Positions 8,771 through 17,849 of a stretch of DNA of 64,000 nucleotides are shown piece by piece. The position numbers were made by a program, and so were the translations under genes. A model generated the notes under the pieces. The model had not been told where the DNA came from, ran no database searches, and saw only the letters and a program-made list of their open reading frames with translations. This stretch comes from Pseudovibrio sp. Tun.PSC04-5.I4. GTDB taxonomy: Bacteria > Pseudomonadota > Alphaproteobacteria > Rhizobiales > Stappiaceae. The stretch is taken from positions 1,881,001-1,945,000 of the forward strand of contig NZ_FNLB01000006.1 in assembly GCF_900104145.1 (NCBI RefSeq), written 5' to 3'. Numbering within the stretch: position 1 is the first letter of the stretch; each line of letters opens with the position of its first letter.

Positions 8771-9076
8771 CTTCTCCTCGGGATATAGCTTTTACACCTT
8801 TTGACATAAACTGAAATCACTCGCGTAATTAGGGGTTTATGGAAACTTGATAACAATAGATATTGCAAATTTGTCTGCCATATCAACTCAATAATCCTCC
8901 ATATAAAACGACAATAAATGCATGAAATATACGTAATACTACCCTTGTTAACCCGATTTGATTTTGCTTTTTATATTGATAATATGTCAGTTGTAGGCTT
9001 ATGTTCCATAAAGCGCTCTTAGCTGACCAAGAATCAAATAAAACAGCCATAAACGGTGGCATACAAGGTAAGCACC

Positions 9077-10429
9077 ATGAAAAACTGGAAAGAGATCGCC
9101 CTCGCAGAAAACGCATCTCCTGTTCTTGCAGAAGCAGATGTTGTTGTTTGTGGTGGTGGCCCCTCTGGTGTTGCAGCGGCTGTTATGAGTGCACGTAGCG
9201 GCCTAAAGACAATTCTCATTGAAAAAAACGGCTTTTGTGGTGGCGGCGCAGTCGCTGGACTATCAGGTACTATCTGCGGTTTGTTTCTCACCCAGGACGA
9301 CATTGAAAACAAAGACGCCAGGCAAATTGTTTTCGGTTTCGCAGAAGAGTTTCGTTCACGCCTATTGGCAAAGGGCGGCGCAACGCCTCCACAAATCTAT
9401 GGCAACACCCATGTTGTGACGTTTGACCCGTTGATCTGGCGCGAAGCTGCGGATGATTTGTTGGAGGAGGCAAAAGTTACCTGCTTCTACCACACCATTT
9501 TTACTGAGGTGGTCCGTGAAGGCGATGAAATCACTGCGGTCAAAGTGGAATCCAAAGCGGGCAGCACTTTCATCAAAGCCAAGGCATTCATTGATACGTC
9601 AGGCGATGCCGCGCTCGTAACCAAAGCCGGCTGTGATTACTCCTTCGGTGATAAGGGCGTAATCCAGAACCCAACCATGATCTTCCGCCTCTCCAACGTG
9701 GTGGAGAGCGACTTTTACGACTATTTCGGCCTGAATACGATTTGCCCACCGGACATGGTTCAAAAGCTAAACACTGCCTACGAGAGCAAATCTTACGACA
9801 CGCCGCGCAACAAAGTGTGGGTGTTCCCAACGCCGCAAAAGGGTGTGTTCTTAATGAACTGCACCCGTCTGGCAGGCCAGGACAACCGCCAGCTGAATGT
9901 CGTTGATCCGGCAGATTTCACATATGCCGAGATCTATGGGCGCCGCCAGGCACGTGAGTACCATCGCTTTTTCAAAGACAACATCCAAGGCTTTGCAGAA
10001 TCTCTACTGATCGACATGTCACCAGAAGTGGGCATTCGCCAGACGCGAACCATCAGCGGCGAAAAAACGCTCAGCAACGACCATGTGGTGAATTGCGACA
10101 AGCCAGAGGATGGCGTGGTGCGCTCTTCATGGCCGATTGAAATGCATGCCGGAACCAAGAGCAAACTGCACTGGCTGATGGAAGATTACTATGAGGTTCC
10201 ATACGGCACGCTCGTGCCGAAGGAGCTGGACAACGTGATTGTCGCGGGGCGGTGCTTGAGCGCCGAACATGAAGCGCTCGCTTCTGCCCGCGTAACTGCC
10301 CAGTGCTTTGAACTGGGACATGCGGCGGCTGTGGCGACAAAACAGAAGATAGAAAAAGCGATCAATTACAGAGATGTAGACACGGACGAGCTGCGTAAGG
10401 CGATGCGCGCAGCTGGCAGTGCTCTGTAA
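9077..10429 (+). CDS. FAD-dependent oxidoreductase
   Basis: About 450-aa flavoprotein. The N-terminal Rossmann motif (VVVCGGGPSGVAAAV, residues 22-36) and the following acidic strand end (ILIEKNGFCGG) bind the ADP part of FAD. The C-terminal YGTLVPKELDNVIVAGRCLSAEHEA stretch closes the FAD site. The overall layout matches the FAD_oxidored family (annotated broadly as FAD-dependent dehydrogenases); the exact substrate is unknown. I placed the start at 9077 because AAGGTAAG precedes it at the right distance, whereas the upstream in-frame ATG has none. It is the first gene of a three-gene operon with an enolase-superfamily enzyme and a BCCT carrier, so a quaternary amine or its acid derivative is a plausible substrate. 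Confidence 0.85.
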   Translation: MKNWKEIALAENASPVLAEADVVVCGGGPSGVAAAVMSARSGLKTILIEKNGFCGGGAVAGLSGTICGLFLTQDDIENKDARQIVFGFAEEFRSRLLAKGGATPPQIYGNTHVVTFDPLIWREAADDLLEEAKVTCFYHTIFTEVVREGDEITAVKVESKAGSTFIKAKAFIDTSGDAALVTKAGCDYSFGDKGVIQNPTMIFRLSNVVESDFYDYFGLNTICPPDMVQKLNTAYESKSYDTPRNKVWVFPTPQKGVFLMNCTRLAGQDNRQLNVVDPADFTYAEIYGRRQAREYHRFFKDNIQGFAESLLIDMSPEVGIRQTRTISGEKTLSNDHVVNCDKPEDGVVRSSWPIEMHAGTKSKLHWLMEDYYEVPYGTLVPKELDNVIVAGRCLSAEHEALASARVTAQCFELGHAAAVATKQKIEKAINYRDVDTDELRKAMRAAGSAL

Positions 10430-10482
10430 AAATTCGGGAAGTAAAAAGGAAGGTGCCTAAAGGCACACTGGGAGTTAAAAAA

Positions 10483-11607
10483 ATGGAAAACTGCAGAATT
10501 AGCCGTGTAGAGCTCTATGCCTTGGCTGATGAAACCGCACCACCAATCCCTTGGGCGGATAATCAAGAACCTTTGCTGTACACCAACAACATCGTGCGTC
10601 TGTTCACCGAAGATGGGCTTGAGGGCTTGGGCGCAACGATGAGCTACACCGAGAACTTCTTTGACCGGTGCATCATTGAATCTCTCCGCACTATCGTTCC
10701 GGGCCTCATTGGTAAGAACCCGTTAATGACACAGGAGCTGAACAACTGGCTTGCAGCACGCTGCACCTGGGGCGGGTTGCCGGCAAAATCTCCAGTGGAC
10801 ATTGCAGCATGGGACATCAAAGCGAAGAAGGCAGAGATGCCGCTTTACATGTTGCTTGGCGGTGCGCGGACCAAGATTAAGTCTTATGCCTCCACCCCGA
10901 TGTTCGACACTGTAGAGGAATACTTCCCTTACATTGACGGCTGCATTGAGCACGGCTTTACTGCAATCAAGCTGCACTGTTACTGCATCTTTGAAAAAGA
11001 CGTGGCACTGGTGGAAGCTGTGCAGGCGAAATATGGTTCATCCAGCATCCGCTTTATGCTGGATACAGCGACCTTCTACACGCCTGCACAAGCTATGAAG
11101 ATGGCTAAGTGGATGGAGCGTCATGACTGGGAATGGCTGGAAGCACCTGTTTCTGATTATGACTACAAAACCTACCAACGCCTCGTTGCAAATACAGATC
11201 TAGAAATTTCCAGCCATGGCAACTGCCTGCTCACCCTTCAGGAAGTTACGCACGCACTGAGCACGGACATGTGGTCGGATGTGCGGCAGGACGCAACTGT
11301 TTGTGGCGGCATCACACAGTTGAACAAATGCTTCGCCATAGCAGAAGGCCATAGCAAAAACCTTGAAATCCAGAGCATGGGCTACACGCTGACACAGGCT
11401 GCAAACCTGCACGTGGCTCTGGCTCACGACAACTGCAACTACTTTGAGCAGTTCTACCCTTACGAGGCGTTTGAGCTCGCAAGTAATACCAAAATCCGCA
11501 CAGACAAAGACGGCTTTGTGCACGCACCTGAAGGCAATGGCCTCGGTGTGGATATGGATTGGGATGCAGTCAAAGAAGCATCTTTTGCAAGCTACACTTT
11601 TGAGTAA
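10483..11607 (+). CDS. Enolase-superfamily (mandelate racemase/muconate cycloisomerase-like) enzyme
   Basis: 374 aa from ATG 10483 (GGGAG upstream). The capping domain is residues 1-125 and the barrel follows. Superfamily members abstract a proton next to a carboxylate, with Mg held by three acidic residues. Here K163-x-H165 sits on the second barrel strand. D194 (FMLDTA) and E220 (EWLEAP) match the first two ligands. The third position reads ISSHGN, with Asn where Glu or Asp is normal. The Asp of the Asp-His dyad is present (RQDATVCGGIT), but the usual His is replaced (IQSMGYT). These readings are by eye. The enzyme may be an epimerase or dehydratase on a betaine-like acid, using only the KxH base. 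Confidence 0.85.
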   Translation: MENCRISRVELYALADETAPPIPWADNQEPLLYTNNIVRLFTEDGLEGLGATMSYTENFFDRCIIESLRTIVPGLIGKNPLMTQELNNWLAARCTWGGLPAKSPVDIAAWDIKAKKAEMPLYMLLGGARTKIKSYASTPMFDTVEEYFPYIDGCIEHGFTAIKLHCYCIFEKDVALVEAVQAKYGSSSIRFMLDTATFYTPAQAMKMAKWMERHDWEWLEAPVSDYDYKTYQRLVANTDLEISSHGNCLLTLQEVTHALSTDMWSDVRQDATVCGGITQLNKCFAIAEGHSKNLEIQSMGYTLTQAANLHVALAHDNCNYFEQFYPYEAFELASNTKIRTDKDGFVHAPEGNGLGVDMDWDAVKEASFASYTFE

Positions 11608-11618
11608 GGCGACAGACC

Positions 11619-13181
11619 ATGCAAGCTAAAAAACACCAAATTGATATAAAACTGACGATTTCCAGTTTCGCAGCAGTCCTGCTGCTCGGCATCGTGGCTG
11701 TCATTGCACCAGAAGCAACCAAGTCCACAATGGGAGATATGCTAAGCTTCACCATTACCAATCTAGGCTCCGCCTTTTTGTGGTATGTGGTGATCGGCTC
11801 GCTGATCCTTTGCTACCTCGCGTTCACCAAATACGGCAGCATTCGTTTGGGTGGCGCGGTTCCAAAATTCAGCCATTACAAGCTGTTTGCAATGGCGTTG
11901 TGTGCCGGCATGGGTGCAAGCACCATGTACTGGGGCTACATGGAATCCATCTACTACTATATGGATCCTCAGTTCGGCATCGTCGATGAAGCCATGAAGA
12001 TGGAATACGCCACGGCATTCAACATCTTCCATTGGGGTGCATCTGGTTGGTTTATTTACCTGATGGTAGCGGTTCCGTTCGGAATTACCTTCTACATCAA
12101 GAAGCGCCGTAACCTGAACTTGTCAGCTGTGTTGAATAGCTTTTTCGACGACCGTCTGCCAGTCTGGTTCATGAAGGTGATTGACCTGCTGTTCATCATC
12201 ACCACGCTGGCTGCAACCGCGTTGACGCTTGGCCTTGGCATCCCGATGATCTCCTACAACATGGGTGTTCTGACTGGTCTGCCTGACAACCTGTTCACAG
12301 GTATTGGCATCATCGTTGGTCTGTCCATTGTGTTCTCTATGAGCTCTTACATCGGCATTGATAAAGGCATGTCTCGCATGTCGGATGCAACGATTTATCT
12401 TTGCATTCTACTGCTGGCGCTTACCTTCCTTGTTGGTCCTTCCGCACTCATCGCCAACAACGTGACAAACGGTGTTGGCATTATGTTGACCGAGTTCATC
12501 CGCATGAGCTTGAACACGGACCCATATGGAAACACATTGTTCCCTCAGTACTGGACTATCTTCTTCTGGGCGAACTGGATTTCCTACGCACCCGGTGTAG
12601 GTGTGTTCATCACCAAAATTGCACAGGGTCACAAGCTGCGTGACGTAATCTTGACACTGGTTATTGGTGGTACAATCGGTAGCGCGTTGATCTTTGGTAT
12701 TGCAGGTACCTATACGATGAACCTGATGGCAGACGGTACAATTGATGCTGTTGGCCTCATCTCTGCCGGTGAAGCAACCAAGCTTGTTTCTACTGTACTG
12801 GGCACCATGCCATTCCCAAGCCTGATGACAGCCCTTTATCTGCTGACACTGATCCTGTTCTGTGTGACCACTCTGGACGGTACTTCTTACTCTCTGACGG
12901 GTATCGTAACAAAGAACTTGGATAGCGAAGCGAACGTATCTCCTATGTTCCGTGTGTTCTGGTGTCTGCTGCTGACAGTGATCCCAATCGTCTTCCTACT
13001 CATCAATGCGCAGCTGAACATTTTGAAATCGTTCCCAGTTCTCATTGTTGTGCCGCTCATGCCAATCCTACTCGTGCTGTGTTTCAAAGCCACTCAGTAC
13101 GTTCGGACGACCTTTGGCGATATGAGTGCTGAAGAGATTGAACGCTACACGATACAGCTGGCGGAAGAAGATAAGGTTTAG
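11619..13181 (+). CDS. BCCT family betaine/carnitine/choline-type transporter
   Basis: 520-aa carrier with about 12 transmembrane helices. The BCCT signature is clear in YWTIFFWANWISYAP followed by GVGVFITKIAQG. An early LCAGMGASTMYWGYMESIYYY segment resembles the CaiT-type substrate-binding helix, and FNIFHWGASGWFIY precedes the first core repeat. Family members import glycine betaine, choline, carnitine or related compounds, coupled to Na+ or H+ or by exchange. It is last in the operon, 11 bp after the enolase-like gene, and a GC-rich stem-loop (13217-13246) follows. The C-terminus is short and lacks a long osmosensing tail, fitting nutrient uptake better than osmoprotection. Confidence 0.92.
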   Translation: MQAKKHQIDIKLTISSFAAVLLLGIVAVIAPEATKSTMGDMLSFTITNLGSAFLWYVVIGSLILCYLAFTKYGSIRLGGAVPKFSHYKLFAMALCAGMGASTMYWGYMESIYYYMDPQFGIVDEAMKMEYATAFNIFHWGASGWFIYLMVAVPFGITFYIKKRRNLNLSAVLNSFFDDRLPVWFMKVIDLLFIITTLAATALTLGLGIPMISYNMGVLTGLPDNLFTGIGIIVGLSIVFSMSSYIGIDKGMSRMSDATIYLCILLLALTFLVGPSALIANNVTNGVGIMLTEFIRMSLNTDPYGNTLFPQYWTIFFWANWISYAPGVGVFITKIAQGHKLRDVILTLVIGGTIGSALIFGIAGTYTMNLMADGTIDAVGLISAGEATKLVSTVLGTMPFPSLMTALYLLTLILFCVTTLDGTSYSLTGIVTKNLDSEANVSPMFRVFWCLLLTVIPIVFLLINAQLNILKSFPVLIVVPLMPILLVLCFKATQYVRTTFGDMSAEEIERYTIQLAEEDKV

Positions 13182-13216
13182 GTTTCCTTCTGCCTTTATA
13201 ATCGCACTTGAAGAAT

Positions 13217-13246
13217 GGCCCCGGACATTGACCAAAGCCCGGGGCC
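13217..13246 (+). terminator. Terminator-like hairpin after BCCT operon
   Basis: GGCCCCGG (13217-13224) pairs perfectly with CCGGGGCC (13239-13246) around a 14-nt loop. No strong T run follows, so termination may be partial. Confidence 0.55.
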
Positions 13247-13265
13247 TAATGCCAATCTTCATAAA

Positions 13266-13565
13266 TTAGAACTCATATGCCCATTCTCGCCTTCCGATTG
13301 AAGTTATCCTGGCAGACTGTTCGATGAGTTTGTTCCATGCGTTGCAGCAGTGTTTTTCAATTTCTTCATAGGAATTAAGTATCAGGTTTGAAAGCCAGTT
13401 ATCACGCATAAACTGCCAGATATTTTCAACGGGATTAAGCCCGGGGGCTCGTGGTGACAGAGGGACCAAACAGTCTGTCACATTAATCCAGGCATCCGGA
13501 GAATATGTTTTTGCCAAACCGCAAGTAACCAAAACCGAAAGCAGCGTTCGGACCTCCGGCATCAA
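13266..13565 (-). pseudogene. IS630-family transposase, C-terminal fragment
   Basis: 99 aa corresponding to the end of a DDE_3/IS630 transposase. The LSPRAPGLNPVENIWQFMRDNWL segment contains the final catalytic Glu (NPVEN) and is highly characteristic, followed by the usual YEEIEKHCCNAWNKL tail and a GRREWAYEF end. The helix-turn-helix and the two catalytic Asp residues are absent, and the first residues (MMPEVRTLLSVLVTCG) only loosely match, so this is a 5'-truncated relic. It lies downstream of the BCCT operon and marks the start of a 4-kb transposon-rich stretch. No terminal inverted repeats were identified. Confidence 0.85.
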
Positions 13566-13967
13566 TGTTGGCCCTTAGCGTTATTCAGCGTACAAACCTT
13601 GCGATGACGCCTACTCTTATCCGCTAGAAATCTCATGCAAGTTTACCCTATGGGGCGCTATCTTCCGCCTTCTGCATCGAACGAACAGAATTCATCTTAA
13701 AGTTGCAAGTTCACTCAAACTGGCGCTGCACTGCATCAGGTCGAACGGCAGGTATGGTCACAGAACACCATGTCGGGTATCGCTGTGAGAAGGGCCGATA
13801 CTGTTAAAGAGGCGTGAGATGGCACAATGAAGTGCATAGTGCGTGCATGGATTTGGATTGTAGCGACCACGAGCTATGAACGCACGCGGAAGTAGCGGAG
13901 TTGCCAGCTTGACTAAAGATTAATGCTGTAACATTCTTGCAATCGTTCCCTATTTGGATTTGGCATC
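13566..13967. other. Intergenic region, no gene seen
   Basis: 402 bp lacking credible ORFs. Parts (about 13740-13790, GGCAGGTATGGTCACAGAAC) resemble the degenerate repeat material seen elsewhere (compare 14885-14905). The upstream control region of the following ORFan must lie in the last 100 bp, which are more AT-rich. Confidence 0.45.
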
Positions 13968-14729
13968 ATGTTAAATGTAAGTTCTTTTATGTCGGTGAGA
14001 TCAATGAGTTGGCAAAAGCCAACTATCCAGAAATCAACATTTTCCGAAACACTTCCCGAAACCAAAACGCAGGAAGTAACGAGACCCCAACAATCATCGG
14101 GAATGAAGCCATTTTCTGAGGTTGCTACAGACGGTCGTGCTTTCTTGGATCAACAGTACGAAAAACATGGTGTTAAGAATACATTCCAATACCGTGATAA
14201 AACCGGGACATTTCGCCGTGAAGTATTCAGTGAATTTGATCTGATGGACCTTGATCGGCGTATGCTTTATGCAATGACCAATAATGAAGGTGGCCAATTT
14301 ACTGCTGAAGAAGTTAGACTTGGCGAAAGCTGGATGGAAGATCAAATTCAGCAAGTTATGTTTGGCCAAGGTAGTGATCCGACCGATTATCAAACACCAA
14401 TAATAAATGGCATTAAGTTTCTTGATGATATGGCAAGCCCTGAAGAAAAAGCATCCTTTGAATGGATAGAAGCGCGTGCGACCGCTCAGTTTATGTACGA
14501 GCAAGATCAGCGGGACCCTATAAGGCGTGGCAAAGGTGATGACGAAAGTCTTTCAACTACAAATCCGCTTGTTCTGCTTCTTATGTCAGCACACGGCGAG
14601 ATGTGGGAAGCTCATAAAACAGATATGACGGCACGCTTAGAAAATCAGTCTGCTTATAAGTCTGCCTATCAGCAATGGCTAAGTCAGCAAGATTCATTTG
14701 GGGAATACAGCTTGGATATGCTGGTTTAA
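13968..14729 (+). CDS. Hypothetical protein, soluble, unknown function
   Basis: Up to 253 aa. Residues 1-45 are low-complexity and Ser/Thr/Gln-rich, so the true start may be the internal Met before KPFSEVATDGRAF (about 14103). The rest is an acidic helical protein with repeated FxYRDKTGTFRREVFSEFDL-like and EEVRLGESWMEDQI segments. I do not recognise a family. It is isolated between a transposase relic and an IS91 element, so it may be cargo or a neighbouring chromosomal gene. No membrane segment or signal peptide is seen. Confidence 0.6.
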   Translation: MLNVSSFMSVRSMSWQKPTIQKSTFSETLPETKTQEVTRPQQSSGMKPFSEVATDGRAFLDQQYEKHGVKNTFQYRDKTGTFRREVFSEFDLMDLDRRMLYAMTNNEGGQFTAEEVRLGESWMEDQIQQVMFGQGSDPTDYQTPIINGIKFLDDMASPEEKASFEWIEARATAQFMYEQDQRDPIRRGKGDDESLSTTNPLVLLLMSAHGEMWEAHKTDMTARLENQSAYKSAYQQWLSQQDSFGEYSLDMLV

Positions 14730-14989
14730 AGATAATAAAATCCCAGCTAACCACTTCAAACCCATTGTGTCCGCAACAGCCAGCGGTAAAACACGGTTTT
14801 GCATTTGCAGCAGCTAGTTGCATGAAATCGCTCCGAAGTTGAAGTCTAGTTCGGGCTGGGATGGCCCGGACATAGGGATGACGTCAGGTATGGTCGCTCA
14901 GCAACCAGCTGACCAAAATCGACCTATGGTTGAAATCACGCACTGGCCGGACGCCCCTAGATTTAGACTGAATGACCGCAACTGTGAAG
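14730..14989. other. Intergenic region left of IS91 element
   Basis: 260 bp with no credible gene. It holds GGTATGGTCGCTCAGCAAC, similar to repeat material at 13750. The IS91-type element begins somewhere near its right end. Confidence 0.4.
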
Positions 14990-15318
14990 GATTTTCGACA
15001 CGGGCCTGAGCACGGTTGAGCGGCATTTGGGGTGTGGCCCGTGTTGGCAATCCTCCAAAGGTGGAAGCCGCGGGATGTTGGCTGGGGTCTATGGGGAAAG
15101 TGATGCGGCAGTCTGCTCGGTCGTGATCACACCTGGTTTTGTTGGCGGGTTGAGATGCCGGATTAACAGAGGAAAGAGCGCCTTAGTGCATGGCTGCGGC
15201 GATGATTGATGAGGACTGCCGAAACTGCTTTCTGGATTGGCGTGTGTGAGCGTACAGGTTCCTGCTCGGTCCTGCCAAGGCAGCCAGCGCTTTCCAGATG
15301 TGATTGTCGGTCTGTTTC

Positions 15319-16518
15319 TCATGCGGCCCGCCTTTCTGGTGGTGCGCGCGACCTCGGCTTTTGACCGCGTCGGAACGTCTCGATGATCCGCATCAGGCCA
15401 CCGCAATGGGGACACGGGGCGCGTAAGGTAAGCGGTTGACAGGGTGCATCCGGCTTCGGATTTGACGCTGTTGCTGGGTGTTGCACGTTGAGCAGTGTGC
15501 GGATTTGGGCGATCCTGGCCTTACGGTTGGCGCTGGCCAGAAAGCCATAATGACGGATACGGTGGAAGCCGGCGGGCAGGACGTGGATCAGGAACCGGCG
15601 GATAAACTCGGGCGTTGCCAGCTGCATGATTTTGTATCGATCTCCCGTCTTGACACGGTAATCCTTCCAGCCAAACGTCACTGAATTTGCATCAGCGCTG
15701 ACCAGTCTGGCATTGGAGATCGCCACCCTGTGAGTGTAGCCACTGAGATACCGCAGCACCGCTTCCGGTCCGCCAAAGGGCGGTTTGGCATAAACCACCC
15801 ATTCACACTTGCGCAACGGTGCCAACCAGGCGGCAAAAGCTTTTTCCTGCTTAAGTCCGGCCAGGTCTCCAAAGAAGATCAATCGGCCTTTCTTGTGGAG
15901 CGCCAGCAGCCCGTCCACAAACAACCGCCGGAACAACCGGGACAAGACCCGCACCGGCATGAAAAAACCGGGTTTGCAGGCCATCCACCGAGTGCCATTT
16001 TGAGATATGCCGCCGCCCGGCACGATCATGTGCACATGCGGGTGATGGGTCAACGCCGAGCCCCATGTATGCAACAGGCTGATCAGGCCGGCTCCTGCGC
16101 CAAGGCGCCTGGGGTCCGCCGCCAGGGTCAACACTGTTTGCGCTGACGCCTTGAACAGCAGGTTATAGAGAGCTCGTTTGTTCCAATAGGCAAGCCGGGC
16201 AACCGGAGCTGGCAGGGTGAAGACAAGGTGGAAGTATTCGACCGGCAACAGATCTTCGGCGCGGGCTGCCATCCAGTCGCGCGCGGCCGGTCCCTGGCAT
16301 TTGGGGCAATGCCGGTTCTTGCAGGAATTATAGGTGATGTGCTGGTGTTCGCATTTAGTGCAATTGGCCACATGTCCGCCAAGGGCTCGTGTACGGCACG
16401 TCTCGATCGCCGCCATAACCTTCAACTGATCCATACTCACATGTCCAGCATTGGCCTGACGCCATGCTGCCCCATAAGCTCGGAAGATATCAGCAACCTC
16501 CAGCGTTGGGCGGGGCAC
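15319..16518 (-). CDS. tnpA: IS91-family transposase (HUH/Y2 type)
   Basis: 399-aa rolling-circle transposase. The N-terminal zinc-binding region has Cys pairs (NCTKCEHQH, CKNRHCPKCQG). The HUH metal-binding motif is HPHVH in ALTHHPHVHMIVPGG, and two catalytic tyrosines lie in RYLSGYTHRVAISN (Y-x3-Y). A second Cys cluster (PCPHCGG) lies near the C-terminus. The enzyme nicks one strand at the element's ori end and drives single-strand transfer. It starts 9 bp after the integrase stop, as expected for a two-gene operon. Nothing is broken, so the element may be active. Confidence 0.95.
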   Translation of the reverse strand: MPRPTLEVADIFRAYGAAWRQANAGHVSMDQLKVMAAIETCRTRALGGHVANCTKCEHQHITYNSCKNRHCPKCQGPAARDWMAARAEDLLPVEYFHLVFTLPAPVARLAYWNKRALYNLLFKASAQTVLTLAADPRRLGAGAGLISLLHTWGSALTHHPHVHMIVPGGGISQNGTRWMACKPGFFMPVRVLSRLFRRLFVDGLLALHKKGRLIFFGDLAGLKQEKAFAAWLAPLRKCEWVVYAKPPFGGPEAVLRYLSGYTHRVAISNARLVSADANSVTFGWKDYRVKTGDRYKIMQLATPEFIRRFLIHVLPAGFHRIRHYGFLASANRKARIAQIRTLLNVQHPATASNPKPDAPCQPLTLRAPCPHCGGLMRIIETFRRGQKPRSRAPPERRAA

Positions 16519-16527
16519 CGGCCCCGC

Positions 16528-17415
16528 TCACCTTTGACACTGCCTACCCGTCTGATCGGGAAGGTTCTCCAGCATGTCATAGGGACTGACAACATCCCGG
16601 ATCATTTTGGTGGCCACATGGGCATAGCGCGCGGTTGTCGCTAGTTTGGCGTGCCCCAGTAGCACCTGGATCACCCGGATATCCGTATTGGCTTCCAGTA
16701 GGTGCGTGGCAAAGCTATGCCGCAAAGAATGCAAGGTCGCGGCCTTTTTGATGCCCGCCATGTGCCTGGCCGAGGTAAACGCCCGGTTCAGCTGGCGCGG
16801 GGACAGCGGATTGATCTTCGGATTACCGGGAAACAGCCAGCCTTCAGGCTGTGCCTCGCGCCAATACGTGCGCAGAAGATCCAGCAATCCCGGAGACAGC
16901 ATCACCTTGCGGTCTTTGCCACCTTTGCCCTGGTCCACATGGATTAGCATCCGCTGGCTGTCGATGTCGCAAATCCTCAGAGTGCAAACCTCCGCAGCTC
17001 GCAGCCCAGCTCCGTAGGAGACGCTGAGTGCGGCTCGATACTTCAGACCCGGCCCTGGAGTAGCCATCAACAGCGCAAACACCTCCTCGACACTGAGGAC
17101 TATCGGCAGGCGTCGTGGCATCGTGCGGAACTGCATGTAGCGCTTCATCTCCTCACGAGCGCAGGTCATTGTGAAAAAGAACCGCAGAGCCACAATTCGG
17201 GCGTTGAAGGTTGACGGCGTCACGCCGGTGTTGGTCATGTAAAGCTGATAACCGCGCAAATCCTCACCGGTGGCAGTGTCCGGGGAACGGCCCAAAAATC
17301 CGGCAAAGTCTTTGACTGCGCGAATATGAGCCTTTTGCGCCTTATCGCCCAGGCCGCGAATACGCATGTCTTCGATCATCCGTTTGCGTAAAGGTGTGGT
17401 TCTTTCCTCTGTCAT
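16528..17415 (-). CDS. Tyrosine recombinase/integrase accompanying IS91 element
   Basis: 295-aa XerC/D-like recombinase. An N-terminal SAM-like core-binding domain spans about 1-100; the catalytic domain shows the Arg of YGAGLRAAEVCTL, the HSLRHSFATHLLE box (H-x-x-R), the LLGHAKLATTARYAHV box with a His, and the Tyr nucleophile. This type regularly accompanies one branch of IS91 elements, where its function is uncertain but may resolve transposition intermediates. It is followed at 9 bp by the Y2 transposase. The ATG at 17415 has GGAGG eight bases upstream. Complete, with no frameshift. Confidence 0.93.
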   Translation of the reverse strand: MTEERTTPLRKRMIEDMRIRGLGDKAQKAHIRAVKDFAGFLGRSPDTATGEDLRGYQLYMTNTGVTPSTFNARIVALRFFFTMTCAREEMKRYMQFRTMPRRLPIVLSVEEVFALLMATPGPGLKYRAALSVSYGAGLRAAEVCTLRICDIDSQRMLIHVDQGKGGKDRKVMLSPGLLDLLRTYWREAQPEGWLFPGNPKINPLSPRQLNRAFTSARHMAGIKKAATLHSLRHSFATHLLEANTDIRVIQVLLGHAKLATTARYAHVATKMIRDVVSPYDMLENLPDQTGRQCQR

Positions 17416-17457
17416 GGGAGCCTCCTAACTGACGAGTAACGAGGCCACTATCGTCAG

Positions 17458-17849
17458 ACAGTTCTGAGGTTCTCAAAACGCACTTTTAAGGAAATGGTTA
17501 AAGGCAGCCGCCACAGGCACCCCTGCCGCGCAAGCGGCTTCGTCCCTTGGTCACAAGCGACTTGCAGCACTCGCGAAGACCGATGGCATCGCGTATGACT
17601 GTAATGGCTCGACGAGCCCGTGACACATCCAGCCACAATGAGCGCATAGGTCAACCGAAAAGTACTCGGGAAAGCGTCTGCAGTTACTTCCAAAAGAATT
17701 GTCTCAATCATTGGTGGAAATGCTCAAAGTTCAGCTGTTCGCCCACATAGACAAGTCCGGCGTGTCTAATCAGTCACATCACTAAATCGCTTCGCGATAC
17801 TGGCGTAGTTTGGGTTCACTGCACTGGGTAGGAAACTGTTGCGCGTGGT
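17458..17849. other. Spacer between IS91 element and terminase relic
   Basis: About 390 bp with no credible gene. The last part (17782-17850) is read in frame with the terminase relic but no longer resembles terminase, so a deletion junction probably lies near 17850. This is the likely point where the late genes of the prophage were lost. Confidence 0.45.

Larger units (their letters stand above)
14990..17457 (-). mobile_element. IS91-family insertion element with companion integrase
   Basis: Approximate limits. The element contains a tyrosine recombinase gene followed by an HUH/Y2 transposase gene, both intact and on the minus strand. The right edge is suggested by an inverted repeat CTGACGA ... 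TCGTCAG (17429-17457) directly upstream of the integrase ATG, followed 4 bp later by GTTC. The left edge is suggested by CACGGGCC (14999-15006) pairing with GGCCCGTG (15036-15043), a candidate ori-end hairpin downstream of the transposase. IS91 elements move by rolling-circle transposition and leave no target duplication, so exact ends need comparison with another copy. The element sits just left of the prophage remnant. Confidence 0.7.
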
